DNA from: Irineochytrium annulatum
Taxonomy: Eukaryota > Chytridiomycota > Chytridiomycetes > Chytridiales > Chytridiaceae
Length of the DNA stretch: 17,586 nt
Assembly (NCBI GenBank): GCA_027600665.1
Contig: JADGJL010000583.1
Location: 1 to 17,586, forward strand
Reading direction: 5' to 3'
In this document: positions 9,501 to 17,586 of the stretch, one piece after another
Position numbering within the stretch: position 1 is the first letter of the stretch
Layout of the letters: each line of letters begins with the position of its first letter
The notes under the pieces: generated by a model
The model's database searches: none
What the model was told of the DNA's origin: nothing
What the model saw: the letters and a program-made list of their open reading frames with translations, nothing else
Program-made: the position numbers and the translations under genes

Positions 9501-12500
9501 TCCTCCCCGACCTGCAAAATCTTCACGACGAAAACCTCGCACCCACACACGGCAATCTGGTCCCCGCCTTTAGAGAACCGGCAGTGCAGATCGGGCGGGT
9601 CTGATCTGTCGGTCCAGGGCTCAAGCGGGAGCTCTACCTTCCCAACCCTCCTTCCCGTCGTGATATCCCATAGCGTCACAACCCTGACGTAGTGCGGATA
9701 AAGACCAACGATCGCCACACGGTCCCCAATAGCGTCGGCCGATGTGACTTGCAGTCCCATACCCCCGGACTCGAGGAGCGTCGCGAGCGGGCTCGGCTGC
9801 TCTCCCTTGGCCGGCCGTGAAAGCACGTCCGTCCACATCCAGTCGCGGTCGCTTGCGACCCAGTCCCTAGCGGCGCTCATAACGAGCGTGCTGTCGGGGT
9901 AATTGGCAGCGAAGCTGATGAGACGCCCGCGGCCCATTGAGTTGCTGAGACCAGAGAGATTCGAGACTAGGAATGCCTCGAACTCGCGCATGCGGATACG
10001 GTCGGCCTTGGATAGAATTGGATGGGAGAGCGCATGCCGGTAGCAGAGGAGCGTGTCGTTAATGAGCTGCGCGGCGTTTGCTTCCCGGACAAAGGCGATG
10101 TCTGTCAGAACCCCGACGGCATCCGAGAGGCGATGAGCATCGATAAGGTGCCACGCTTGCGAACCGACACGCCGGACGTTTGTCTGCCGTCCGTTAAACG
10201 GTTGCGGACGGACGAACCGCAGAGCAGACATCTCGATGGGCGGCCCATGCTTTTGAAGCTTCAAGTATGGCTTCGGCTCGGTGGCATATCGCCCGGAGAA
10301 GAAGTCGGCAAGAATTGAATGCAGCTTCTGGACTTCGACGAGGTCACTGCAATATCTTTCGTGGATGAAGTCGCGAACTTGATCATGGTGCCTACGATAT
10401 CGTAGTTAAGCGTTAACACAAAATCAAATAGTCTTCGAGGACGCCAAAACCTCACCAATCATAAACAACAATTTTGTCCCTCCCACGCTCCAGCAAAAGG
10501 TCGCCGATATCGTCGCGGATTCGGATCCAAAGTGCCGATGGAATCCTACGAACGGGAGGCGTCCAATACTATGAATTCGAAAGTCACGTCAGCCAATGGC
10601 GCATTTATGACATTAAGTTTTACAGGGGACAACCAGCTCACCTGATACACCTTGGACAACACTTCGTCATCTAGCGATAAAACGTCCTCGAGTTCTGCCG
10701 AACTTAAACCCCTCTTGGCTATCGTGATATATCCCAGCGAGTGCGAAACCAAAAGCGCACCATGCCTGGCCTCCAACGTCGCAAACACCCTCGTCAACTC
10801 CTCCACTACGTCGCTCCCAAGCTCAGGTACGGAATCCGACCTCCACGTTCGTGCCTCCCGCCAAGCCAAATGTAGATACAACGGCAATGGGCACGCCTCC
10901 GCCCGAGTTCGCAGCTCGTCGCGTTGAGACGCCGTGACATTCCTCTCGCCGCCCACCAGGAGGCTGTCGAGGAGCACATCAACCTGGTGGCGCGTGAGGG
11001 TTGGAATGGGGACGGTGAGAATGTGTGAGTCAAGACTCGAGGTCGGGTTAAAACGGTCGTGGAGGCGCTCGGAGACCGTCCGCGTGCTCGTGTGGTGGTG
11101 AGGGGCGGCGTGGTCCTGGAGAAGGGAGCAAACGACAGTCGCGGTCTTGGGGAGCGAAATGGACAGAGCTTTGATGAAGTCGTCGATCTCGGTGTGGATG
11201 TGGTGGAGGCCGTCAATGAGCTTACGTACAAAACATTAGTCTGAAAGTCAAATTCAAAAGATAAAAACTCACTACAAGGACGTTTTTTTCTGTCATAAGC
11301 TCCTGATCTCCGCTAAGTACGTTATCCAATAAACCGGCAGTTCTCTCGGCCTTTGCCTTCTCAGCTCGTGCCTTCTCCGTCTCCACATTCGACTCTGCAA
11401 CCGTCGATCCACGCCTACCCATTCCCTCAAACCATTCCTTCCACGTCCTTGACGACCTCCTTGACCCGCCTCCTCCACGGGACATAGCGACGCAACTTTC
11501 CCGCTCGCTAAAATCCGGCGTCCTCGGTGATTCCAACGGGGAGGACGGCGCGCTGCCCGTAGACACCCTGCCATTCTGCCGCCAAGATGGGCGGCAGCCA
11601 GCATCCTCGGAAAAGTCGCGAACGACCGAGGGCGGGGGCGGGGGTGGCTCGAGCCTCATCCGGAGTGCGGAGACGGCGCTCCGGGCGGTCGAGGTGGGCT
11701 CGATCGAATGCGTGATGACGAGATGGGACGCGGAGATCAGGTTCGATAAGTTGAGGTGAAAGCTCTCTTTCCCGTTCGCCGGGAGTCCTATTTGCGTGAC
11801 ACCGCGTTCAGTCGTATCTTACCGGTAGAAGCGAAAGACATCAATGTCCTCTCACCTGCAAGAACTTTCAAGTTGTTGTACTCAACTACGGTCCTTAGGT
11901 TGTGCTCGTTCCCAGCCATCCCAGTGACAAACACAAACGAGTCTGGCGAATGCTCCTTGAGCTGGGCGGCCACCTTCTGATGGTGTGACTCCTCCTCAAC
12001 GCGGGTCTCTGAGGCCTTATCAAGAGCGGAAACGACGAGCCAGACGTTGTCGGGAAGGGGCGAGGGTAACCACGAAAGACTGCGGCCGAAATCGTCGTCA
12101 TCTTTTATAAGGACGTCGAGCCCATCGAAAACCTGCATTTTGTTTACAACGAGGGCTGAAAGAGCGTTGGCTACCAACCAGCAAAAGGGGCCTCTCTTCC
12201 GTTGCCATCAGCAGGCAGGCCGGGAAAAAGATCTGGATGTAGTCGTAGCCCAAGTATTCGGGCAAAAATCCAGACGCGCAATAGTGCTTCCCCATCTCCA
12301 AGAACCACGCATCTGCAACAACTCATCAGCACCAGCCAACGTCAAACAACTGACCTTTGCTAATCGGATCTCGATCCTGCATCCTTACGACATCATCCAC
12401 CTTCTCCGCCAGCGTGAAAAATGCCTTCCTTGGATCCTCATGGTACGCCCTCAAGATCTGCGCGCAAACACTCCTCGAAAGCGACGCCGGGTCGGAAGAG

Positions 12501-14444
12501 TCCGTCGTGGTGCCCGCAAACCTTTGCACCACCACAACGTCCTTCCTACCCAATCCCTCCCTCGCATGCTCCGCAATGCTCGCCATTAGACAAGTCTTCC
12601 CCGATCCCGGCGGACCCTCGATAACGCACACACCACCGCCGCCGACTTTCCTGAGGTGATGAAATACCTTGGACAGCAATACCTTCGGCGGGATTAACTT
12701 TTTCCCCGCGACGAAGCGCGCCAAGTCTCGAGCGAATCGCCAGTGCTCGTATGCCTCATACACGAGCGGATCCCACTCCCGCACGCGGTAACGGTGTGCG
12801 TCCGCGTCAAGGATCCCCTGAGCTAAGGCAGAGCACATGAGGTCGCAGAAGCGGGCGACGTAGGCGCCGTGGTCAGCGTTTTTCAGAGGCTCAAAACCGC
12901 CAAGCCAAGGGACGTCGAAGGTTTCCAGCGGGCGTGGAATGATACGGCGCTTGAGGTCCGTCAATTCGGAGACGGCGTCCATGTCGACACCCGTAAAGCC
13001 TTGAGGGCGGCTCCACAGGATGTCGATGAACTTGCCGTCGATGTCGCATTGCGCGTTGTTCTTCGTGGCGCAGGCGGTCGTCGCGTCGTCGAGAAGGCCA
13101 ACGAGGTTGCGTCTTTACGAGAGTTATTGCTAATGAAATACGTAAGAACGTTGAGTACAAACGTACTGGAAGCCGATAAACTTGTCCGGTCTTGTCAGCC
13201 CATGCATGACCTCATCCTCCGTCACAGATTGCACATACTTCCTCTTCACCACCGGCTCCATATCCCACGCCGCCGCCCTCAACAAACGCATGAAATTCCA
13301 TTGATCCTCATCCCAATCGTTCTCCAACCTCGGTATCAGATAGCCTCTCATCAGATCCATAATAATCCCGCAATCCACATCCACTGCCGCCGCGATTGAC
13401 GCCGCCGGCAGAATCGACGTCTTCGTAATGCCCACCGTCAAATGCTTCCGAATTGCTCGTTCCAGCAGCCGACCCCATACCATCGTTCGCCCGTCGCGGT
13501 CCCACCGGCCTTTGCCGATCGACGGCACCAGGTAGTGCGTCGGCGGGTCCGTGTTTGTGTCCGGCTTGAACCAATAATGGATGCGACGCCACTTGCGCAG
13601 CAGTCCCGTCGAGTCGCCGTCCTTCTCCAGCAAGGTCGCACCGACCTTCGCGGTGACATCCGCGGGCGACATTAGGGCAAGATTCTCGAGGCTTGAGGCG
13701 AGGCGGTTGAACTCAACGGAGTCAATGCGGGAGGGAAATGGCCTGTAGCCGTATTTGTTGCCGAGAATGGAGAAGAAGGCAGGACCGGCGGATTCGTCCA
13801 GGCATTTCTGGAGCTGACGAAGGCAGAGCTCCGACGTGAGATGCTCCTGGATGCCGTTTAGTAAACCCTCGCGGAGCCCTACGATAAACAATGCTCACCG
13901 CCGTACTCTGATCCAGTACACCCCATCTCATATCCACCGTCTCGAACGTCATGTCCAGCGCCTCACAGATGCTCCTGAGATACGGATAGACGTCCTCGAT
14001 GGCCGTGTTCCTCTCCCACGCCGTGTCCGTAAACGTGGAGCTCACGAACAACAGGACCCTCGCCGGCGGCGACAGGAGATTCACGACCTCGTTGTAGCTC
14101 GCGAGCTCCGGCGTCCACGCGCCTGTCAGGATGGCGGACGTGACCTCGCGCAGCCTCGATGCATCGCTGAGGACCGCGTGCTGCACTGGCTCCTCCAACT
14201 CCTCAGCTTGATCGTCCTCCGGCTCTTCCTGCTCATTTGTGTGGTCGATGTCCTCGTAACTCTTAAAGAAGGGAGTCGCACGGCGCCGCTTGCCCTAGGA
14301 AAGCCAAAAGATCAGCAGCGTCACCCTAGCCAGATTCTCCGCACCCCTCCGTACCTCCTCCAGCGCCGTTTCTAAAAGCCTTTGGAATGCCGGCCGCGAC
14401 GCCCGCGAGCCCTGATTGCCGAACACGCCCGCAAAGTCCGTCAT
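6593..14444 (-). CDS. STAND NTPase: DUF4062 - NACHT - beta-propeller (NWD/TEP1/NPHP3-like)
   Basis: Large NLR-like ATPase. Exons: 14444-14355, 14294-13899, 13846-13167, 13112-12355, 12312-12179, 12132-11823, 11787-11273, 11220-10642, 10568-10456, 10391-6593; phases close to 2457 aa plus TAA. The ATG follows an in-frame TAA. Residues ~108-230 are DUF4062 (FVSSTFTD, RWGVLDQST, EHLTSELCLRQLQKC, ILGNKYGYRP). Walker A is GPPGSGKT at 555-562; a first Walker B (LLLVFDGLDVL) is near 684-694 and a second (VLVLIDGLHHI) near 959-969, with a proline/serine/charge-rich linker (about 833-950) between. A helical arm follows (CPLPLYLHLAWREARTW) and the RIPSALWIRIRDDIGDLL / KLHSILADFF / SQAWHLI pattern typical of the family. 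From ~1400 on are degenerate WD40-like blades, an acidic stretch at ~2092-2199, and a C-terminal domain. The family oligomerises on ATP binding; ligand and effector here are unknown. Intron 6 is ambiguous: GTAAGA at 11822 to TAG 11788 (used), or GTGAGA to AAG nearby, both in frame. Confidence 0.88.
7370..7690 (-). other. Acidic low-complexity segment inside the STAND protein
   Basis: Residues about 2092-2199 of the large NTPase are dominated by Asp, Glu, Ser, Asn and Ala (for example EEGSDRDASDDEAGADA and NGGEETEEKEVV). It interrupts the end of the propeller region and splits off a C-terminal domain that includes CYRPGG and WSTSNPHFV. It is probably a disordered linker. The frame stays open through it, and it starts and ends inside exon 10 with no splice signals needed. 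Confidence 0.75.
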
Positions 14445-15058
14445 GCCAACAGGTCCTGCAACTAGTTAATGCAGCAGCCTGTTCGGCGTCTTTTTTGCAT
14501 GTCGCGGTCAAAGTTACGTTTGGTGAGAGAAGCCGCTGCGTTTGGTGAAAGCCGTAGCAAAAGCAGCTACAAAAAAAATAAAGTACAACACTCTTTGACT
14601 TTAAACATCAAAAAACAAAAAAAATAAAAGGGAGGAGATTGAGGCTGTGCATTTTTACAGTACTAATGAAAATAAATGCCGAATAATGTTTACCAAGTAA
14701 GCGGAACATAAATTTGTTTTTTACATAAAAAGAGCGCCATCAAAGTTGAGCGATCCTTGAATACACAAAAGTCGTTAGCTGGGGGCATTACAGAGAAATG
14801 AGGTTCATCGAAAAGAGAGGTCATCATAAAAGTTCAGGCAACAGCAGGAGTAATGAAAGTAAAAGGTGCGGCTACAACAAGTAGGATACAAAAGAGAGGG
14901 AAAAGGAAAAGGCTACTCGCATCTGTCTATCACGGGAAAGCTTATTGAACTTAGCTATATCTTACACGCGAGGATGTGAAAGTTCGTGTAAAGGAGATGT
15001 TTAAACTACAAAGCATGAGGAGAACGGTTAAGTGTATGTGGGGTTCGCGAACTTGACC
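14445..15058. promoter_or_regulatory. STAND gene 5' flank and lipase 3' UTR
   Basis: The part nearest 14444 is the promoter/5' UTR of the STAND gene, with a direct repeat. The middle (about 14565-14735) is very A/T-rich with A runs. The part from about 14735 to 15058 is the lipase 3' UTR: it aligns in patches with 17300-17586 (for example GCGCCATCAAAGTTG at 14735-14750 against GCCACCATCAAGGTT, GAGAAATGAGGTTC, AGAGAGGTCATCA, and GTATGTGGGG close to the stop). No coding potential is seen. Confidence 0.65.
14518..14554. repeat. Short direct repeat upstream of the STAND gene
   Basis: CGTTTGGTGAGAGAAGCCG (14518-14536) is followed after two bases by CGTTTGGTGAAAGCCG (14539-14554); the second copy differs by a small deletion. 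The pair lies 74-110 bp before the ATG at 14444, so it is within the 5' UTR or core promoter, and is the only clear repeated motif there. It could be a tandem binding site; no factor is identified. Confidence 0.7.
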
Positions 15059-16629
15059 TTAGGCAGGCAGCGAGGCCAACAGCCCAGCGAAGTTCATGTA
15101 GACCTGGTTCATCTGGCCGCCGATAACATCCAACATCGCGACGATGGCCAGGTGGTCATGGTTGTCCAACTGGCCCAGCCAGTTGAAGGTGCCCTTCTTG
15201 GGCGCGACGCTCACGCTGTTGGCCACGGTCTGCGTGCTCTTAGTCATGTCGACAACGTACGAGTTATATCCGGAGCTGTCGGCGCGGGACGACAAGACGG
15301 GCACGAGCCCGTCGTTCGGGTGCCAGGCCACGTCACCGCCGGCCAGGTGGAGCGAGCTGTTCAAGTACGTGCCGACGATGGAGGCCGTGGGGACGAGGAA
15401 CGGCAAGGTGGTCGGCTCACCGACGGCGGAGTTGCCGACGTTGAAGGTGGTGAGGCCGGATAGGGAGAAGTAGTACGTGTCGGGGGAGTTCCTGACCCAG
15501 TTCAAAAGCGGGTCGTTGGTGCCCTGGACGCTGAGATCGAAGAGCGCGTTGGACGGTGCAGAGCCCCATTTCGAGGCGAAGAGGCGGTTGATGTACGCGA
15601 CAAACCCTTCGCCGGCGTTCTGGGTGAGCTTCCAGTGGCCGAGTTGGAAGTCGTACATGTTCGGGATGACCTTGCCGACGCCGACGAGGAGCTCAGCGAA
15701 AGTGACAACGAAGCTGGTGGTTCACGACGGGAATGTAAAGTTAGCAACGAGATTGGGATAAGAAGGGTGCCCGAACTCGGAGACTTACTTCGCCAACCCA
15801 TTGTGGGCACGGAGGTAGTCGGTAAACGTGGTGCCGCCAAGGACGCCGGAAATAGAGATGAAGCCGTCAACCTGGCTCGAGGTGCGGTTGGTCCAGAAGA
15901 GGGGCGATGCGGTGGTGCCAGCGGCGATCGAGGCCTGAACCTCCTCGGGGAAGCCATGAGACATCAGGTGAATGAACATGCGGCCCGTTGGCCCGCCCAT
16001 CGAGTGCCCGATAAGGTGGATCTTGGCAGCGGGGTTAATGGCGAAATCAGCTGCAGTCATGAACACAACGCGTAAGCTTCTTTCAGTAGATATAGCAAGA
16101 ACCAAAAGAACTCACGGTACAGCCCCTTGCCCCTAAAGTCCTCGCCGAAACGGTCGTGTCCCATCTTCTTCGCTCGGGCGACGCCATAGTCAACAACCGT
16201 TCCGGCGAGCTGGGCATACAGCTCGCACGCGCGCTCCCAGTTGGAGCTGAGGGGTCCGACGTGAGGCTGGTAGACGGTGTATCCGTTCTTGCGGAGGAGG
16301 CCGACGAGGTCGCTAGTGACGCCTCCCCAATACTTGAGGACTGCCAAAAGTTAGAATCAGTGTTCGGTCTCTTGTGGCAAAAAGGTGTAATAATACTCAC
16401 ATCCAAGAAGTGGCGCCTCACCCCATCCCAACAGGCCGTGAATCATCACAATCGGGTAGTTGTTCCCGCTCGAGCCGAACTTGGCCGCGAACGGCTGGTG
16501 GGGGTTGACGTTGGTGGTGGGTTTTCCTCCCCTCGCGACCAGGTCGGCGGCCGGGACCGCGTGAGGTGCCGCGACGGCGCCGGACGCGAAGATCGCGAGG
16601 ACGGTGGTGAAAATGTTCAGTACCCGCAT
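15059..16629 (-). CDS. Secreted triacylglycerol lipase, bacterial family I.5/I.6 type
   Basis: Extracellular serine lipase. Exons 16629-16401, 16340-16116, 16050-15789, 15713-15059, joined by introns of 60, 65 and 75 nt (GTGAGT, GTGAGT, GTAAGT donors; CAG acceptors), give 456 aa plus TAA. Residues 1-21 are a signal peptide (hydrophobic core LNIFTTVLAIFASG, cleavage near AVAA). The oxyanion region is PIVMIHGLLGWG. Splicing restores LLGFLKYWGGVTSDL, GPLSSNWERACELYAQL and VDYGVARAKKMGHDRFG, hallmarks of Geobacillus and staphylococcal lipases. The triad is Ser168 (GHSMGG), Asp373 (HPNDGLVPV) and His426 (NHDHLAIV). In Geobacillus enzymes a zinc site uses Asp61, His81, His87 and Asp238; here the equivalents appear to be Glu, Arg, His and Asp (FDLS), so zinc binding is probably altered. 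A decayed copy and a further copy's 3' UTR lie in the window. The likely role is digestion of external lipids. Confidence 0.93.
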
Positions 16630-16738
16630 GGCTTAGGTCGCGTCGGGGTGTGGCTATGAGGATAACTTGTCAGGAAGGCGGAGAGGAATGAGGTAGAGCC
16701 GGATAGGACTCTGGAGCCCAGGAAGGGACGAACGCCGG

Positions 16739-16748
16739 CCTTATAAGG
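16739..16748 (-). promoter_or_regulatory. TATA-like / CArG-like palindrome upstream of lipase
   Basis: CCTTATAAGG is a perfect palindrome that fits both a TATA element and the CC(A/T)6GG consensus of MADS-box factors. It lies about 110 bp upstream of the lipase ATG, a plausible core-promoter distance. A role is inferred from sequence and position only. Confidence 0.45.
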
Positions 16749-17132
16749 TACGAGCCTCTCGCTCGCGTGCGCGGTCGGACATCCCCAGTATCCGCCCACC
16801 GCGCGTCGTCGAGGGAACGAAGGACGAACAGGAATGGCATGCGGGACGCGGACACGCGACCTGGTCACCTCGGGCCTTAGAGGACTTAGGACAAGCGAGC
16901 ACGGGGCCAGCCGAGGGGATTATCAAGGAAGAAAGATCGCTCACGCGGGGCCAGCTCACGAGGGTCTCATTCTCGGGATTAGGCCACGAGGGGTCGATTC
17001 GGCTATGACGACCTAAGTCCTTTCCAATCGGAATTCGCGAAAACTCCGATCAATTTGACGACACTCCCTAACCTGATCGCCGAGCCTCCCGGCTTAGTTG
17101 ACTCCGCCCAACAACGTCAGCCCGCGTGCCCT

Positions 17133-17141
17133 ATGAGTCAT
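17133..17141. promoter_or_regulatory. AP-1/Gcn4-like site ATGAGTCAT
   Basis: ATGAGTCAT matches the bZIP core TGA(G/C)TCA. It is about 500 bp upstream of the lipase ATG and near related TGAGTGA/GATGAG words. Such a short site occurs by chance, so regulation is only a possibility. Confidence 0.3.
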
Positions 17142-17287
17142 CAGAGGCATGGGGGTGCGACGTTGTCACTCATCATCGACCTCCGTTTCATAGGATGATG
17201 AGCCATCTCGCAACGTGTGTTTATGACTAACGCTCTTCTTCAACAGCGGGAAAGGAGACTATAAGAGTCACAAAACACAACAATGTA

Positions 17288-17586
17288 TTTATTTCGTTCT
17301 TTTACAGAGAGATGCCACCATCAAGGTTAGCAACAAAACTATTAGTGAGGATCATTAGAGAAAATGAGGTTCCACAAACGGGAGAGGTCATCACGTAGAC
17401 TTCAAAGAAAAGATACCACAATCAGAAATTGTCCATAAGAGGGGGAAAATAAAGGAGGGGCGTCGATTAATCGTGCGCATCGTTTATCTGCCAGGGAAAG
17501 TCCATCTATATCGAACGCGAGGAGGCTGAAAAAGTTCATTCGCCGTCGACCGACTGCAGGGGAGAGTATAAAGGAATATGTGGGGG
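17288..17586 (-). other. 3' UTR of a further lipase copy whose coding part lies beyond the window
   Basis: Read on the - strand, this segment matches both other lipase 3' flanks. Against the relic: the 16-mer GCCACCATCAAGGTTA at 17314-17329 is the exact reverse complement of 2121-2136, and the block around GTCGACCGACTGCAGGGG near 17546-17563 is the near-exact reverse complement of 1922-1939. Against the intact gene: ATGAGGTTCCAC, GAGAGGTCATCA, CGCGAGGAGGCTGAAAAAGT and ATGTGGGGG have counterparts between 14790 and 15042. TTTATT at 17288-17293 gives AATAAA on the - strand, a fitting polyadenylation signal. In the intact gene the GTATGTGGGG word ends about 17 nt before the stop codon, so the stop of this copy is expected within a few tens of bases past the edge. 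Confidence 0.82.

Larger units (their letters stand above)
16630..17287. promoter_or_regulatory. Lipase promoter region and spacer between lipase copies
   Basis: No gene is supported here; the open frames are short and overlap arbitrarily. The region should contain the promoter of the intact lipase. Candidate sites are a CCTTATAAGG element at 16739-16748, an AP-1/Gcn4-like ATGAGTCAT at 17133-17141, and a perfect 9-bp inverted repeat CTCATCATC (17169-17177) / GATGATGAG (17194-17202). Confidence 0.5.

Noticed and set aside
6593..10264. Treating the 1223-aa WD-like frame as a separate gene
   Set aside because: Its apparent start is a TTG codon inside an exon. The frame continues upstream to 10391 and splices in phase to the winged-helix part of the same family.
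12891..13160. - strand 89-aa frame starting at an ATG near an intron
   Set aside because: It is out of frame with the conserved exon and begins inside the 54-nt intron 13166-13113.
13879..13898. A 20-nt intron GTGAGC...GTAG as exon 2/3 junction of the STAND gene
   Set aside because: Too short to splice. The 52-nt alternative ending at 13847 has a TACTAAAC branch point and produces DQSTAEHLTSELCL, which fits the DUF4062 family.
13836..14375. Long + strand open frame (179 aa) and a similar one at 12047-12589 (180 aa)
   Set aside because: Both lie antisense to conserved exons of the STAND gene, show arginine/proline/histidine-rich composition typical of reverse-strand shadows of GC-rich coding DNA, and match no family.
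16834..17016. Possible tRNA or small gene upstream of the lipase
   Set aside because: I could not fold a convincing cloverleaf, and the open frames have no support.
1..17586. Prokaryotic or phage defence island containing the NACHT/STAND gene
   Set aside because: All complete genes carry spliceosomal introns and eukaryotic family features, so the window is eukaryotic nuclear DNA.

Overview
The window looks like nuclear DNA of an early-diverging fungus, most likely a chytrid-type fungus; this is inferred from gene content and architecture, not from any search. Coding exons are moderately GC-rich, intergenic DNA is AT-rich, and the genes are split by many very short spliceosomal introns (about 35-75 nt). 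I rebuilt the gene models by hand from reading-frame continuity, splice signals and family conservation. All three complete genes close into a single uninterrupted frame.

Layout from left to right. (1) The C-terminal end of a C2H2 zinc-finger protein, + strand, 1-436, cut by the window edge. (2) A gene-poor stretch that holds the decayed + strand copy of a secreted lipase, about 1240-2150, including its 3' untranslated region, and an ACGA tetranucleotide repeat. (3) A ten-exon SLC12-type cation-chloride cotransporter on the - strand, 6383 to 2624, 1078 aa. (4) A ten-exon, 2457-aa STAND NTPase on the - strand, 14444 to 6593, with DUF4062, NACHT and beta-propeller domains; it ends only 209 bp upstream of the transporter start. 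(5) A four-exon secreted lipase on the - strand, 16629 to 15059, 456 aa, of the bacterial Geobacillus/Staphylococcus type with a complete Ser-Asp-His triad. (6) At the right edge, about 17288-17586, a second copy of the lipase 3' UTR, which implies another lipase gene on the - strand just outside the window.

The lipase copies make up a small dispersed or tandem family: one intact, one relic in opposite orientation, and one predicted beyond the edge. The large NTPase resembles the animal NWD/TEP1/NPHP3 class of NLR-like proteins and is the most interesting gene; it carries two Walker-B-like segments separated by a low-complexity linker. The genes do not form an obvious pathway: the transporter handles ion homeostasis, the lipase acts extracellularly, and the STAND protein is probably a signalling or scaffold ATPase. 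I see no prokaryotic defence system, CRISPR array, transposon or tRNA.
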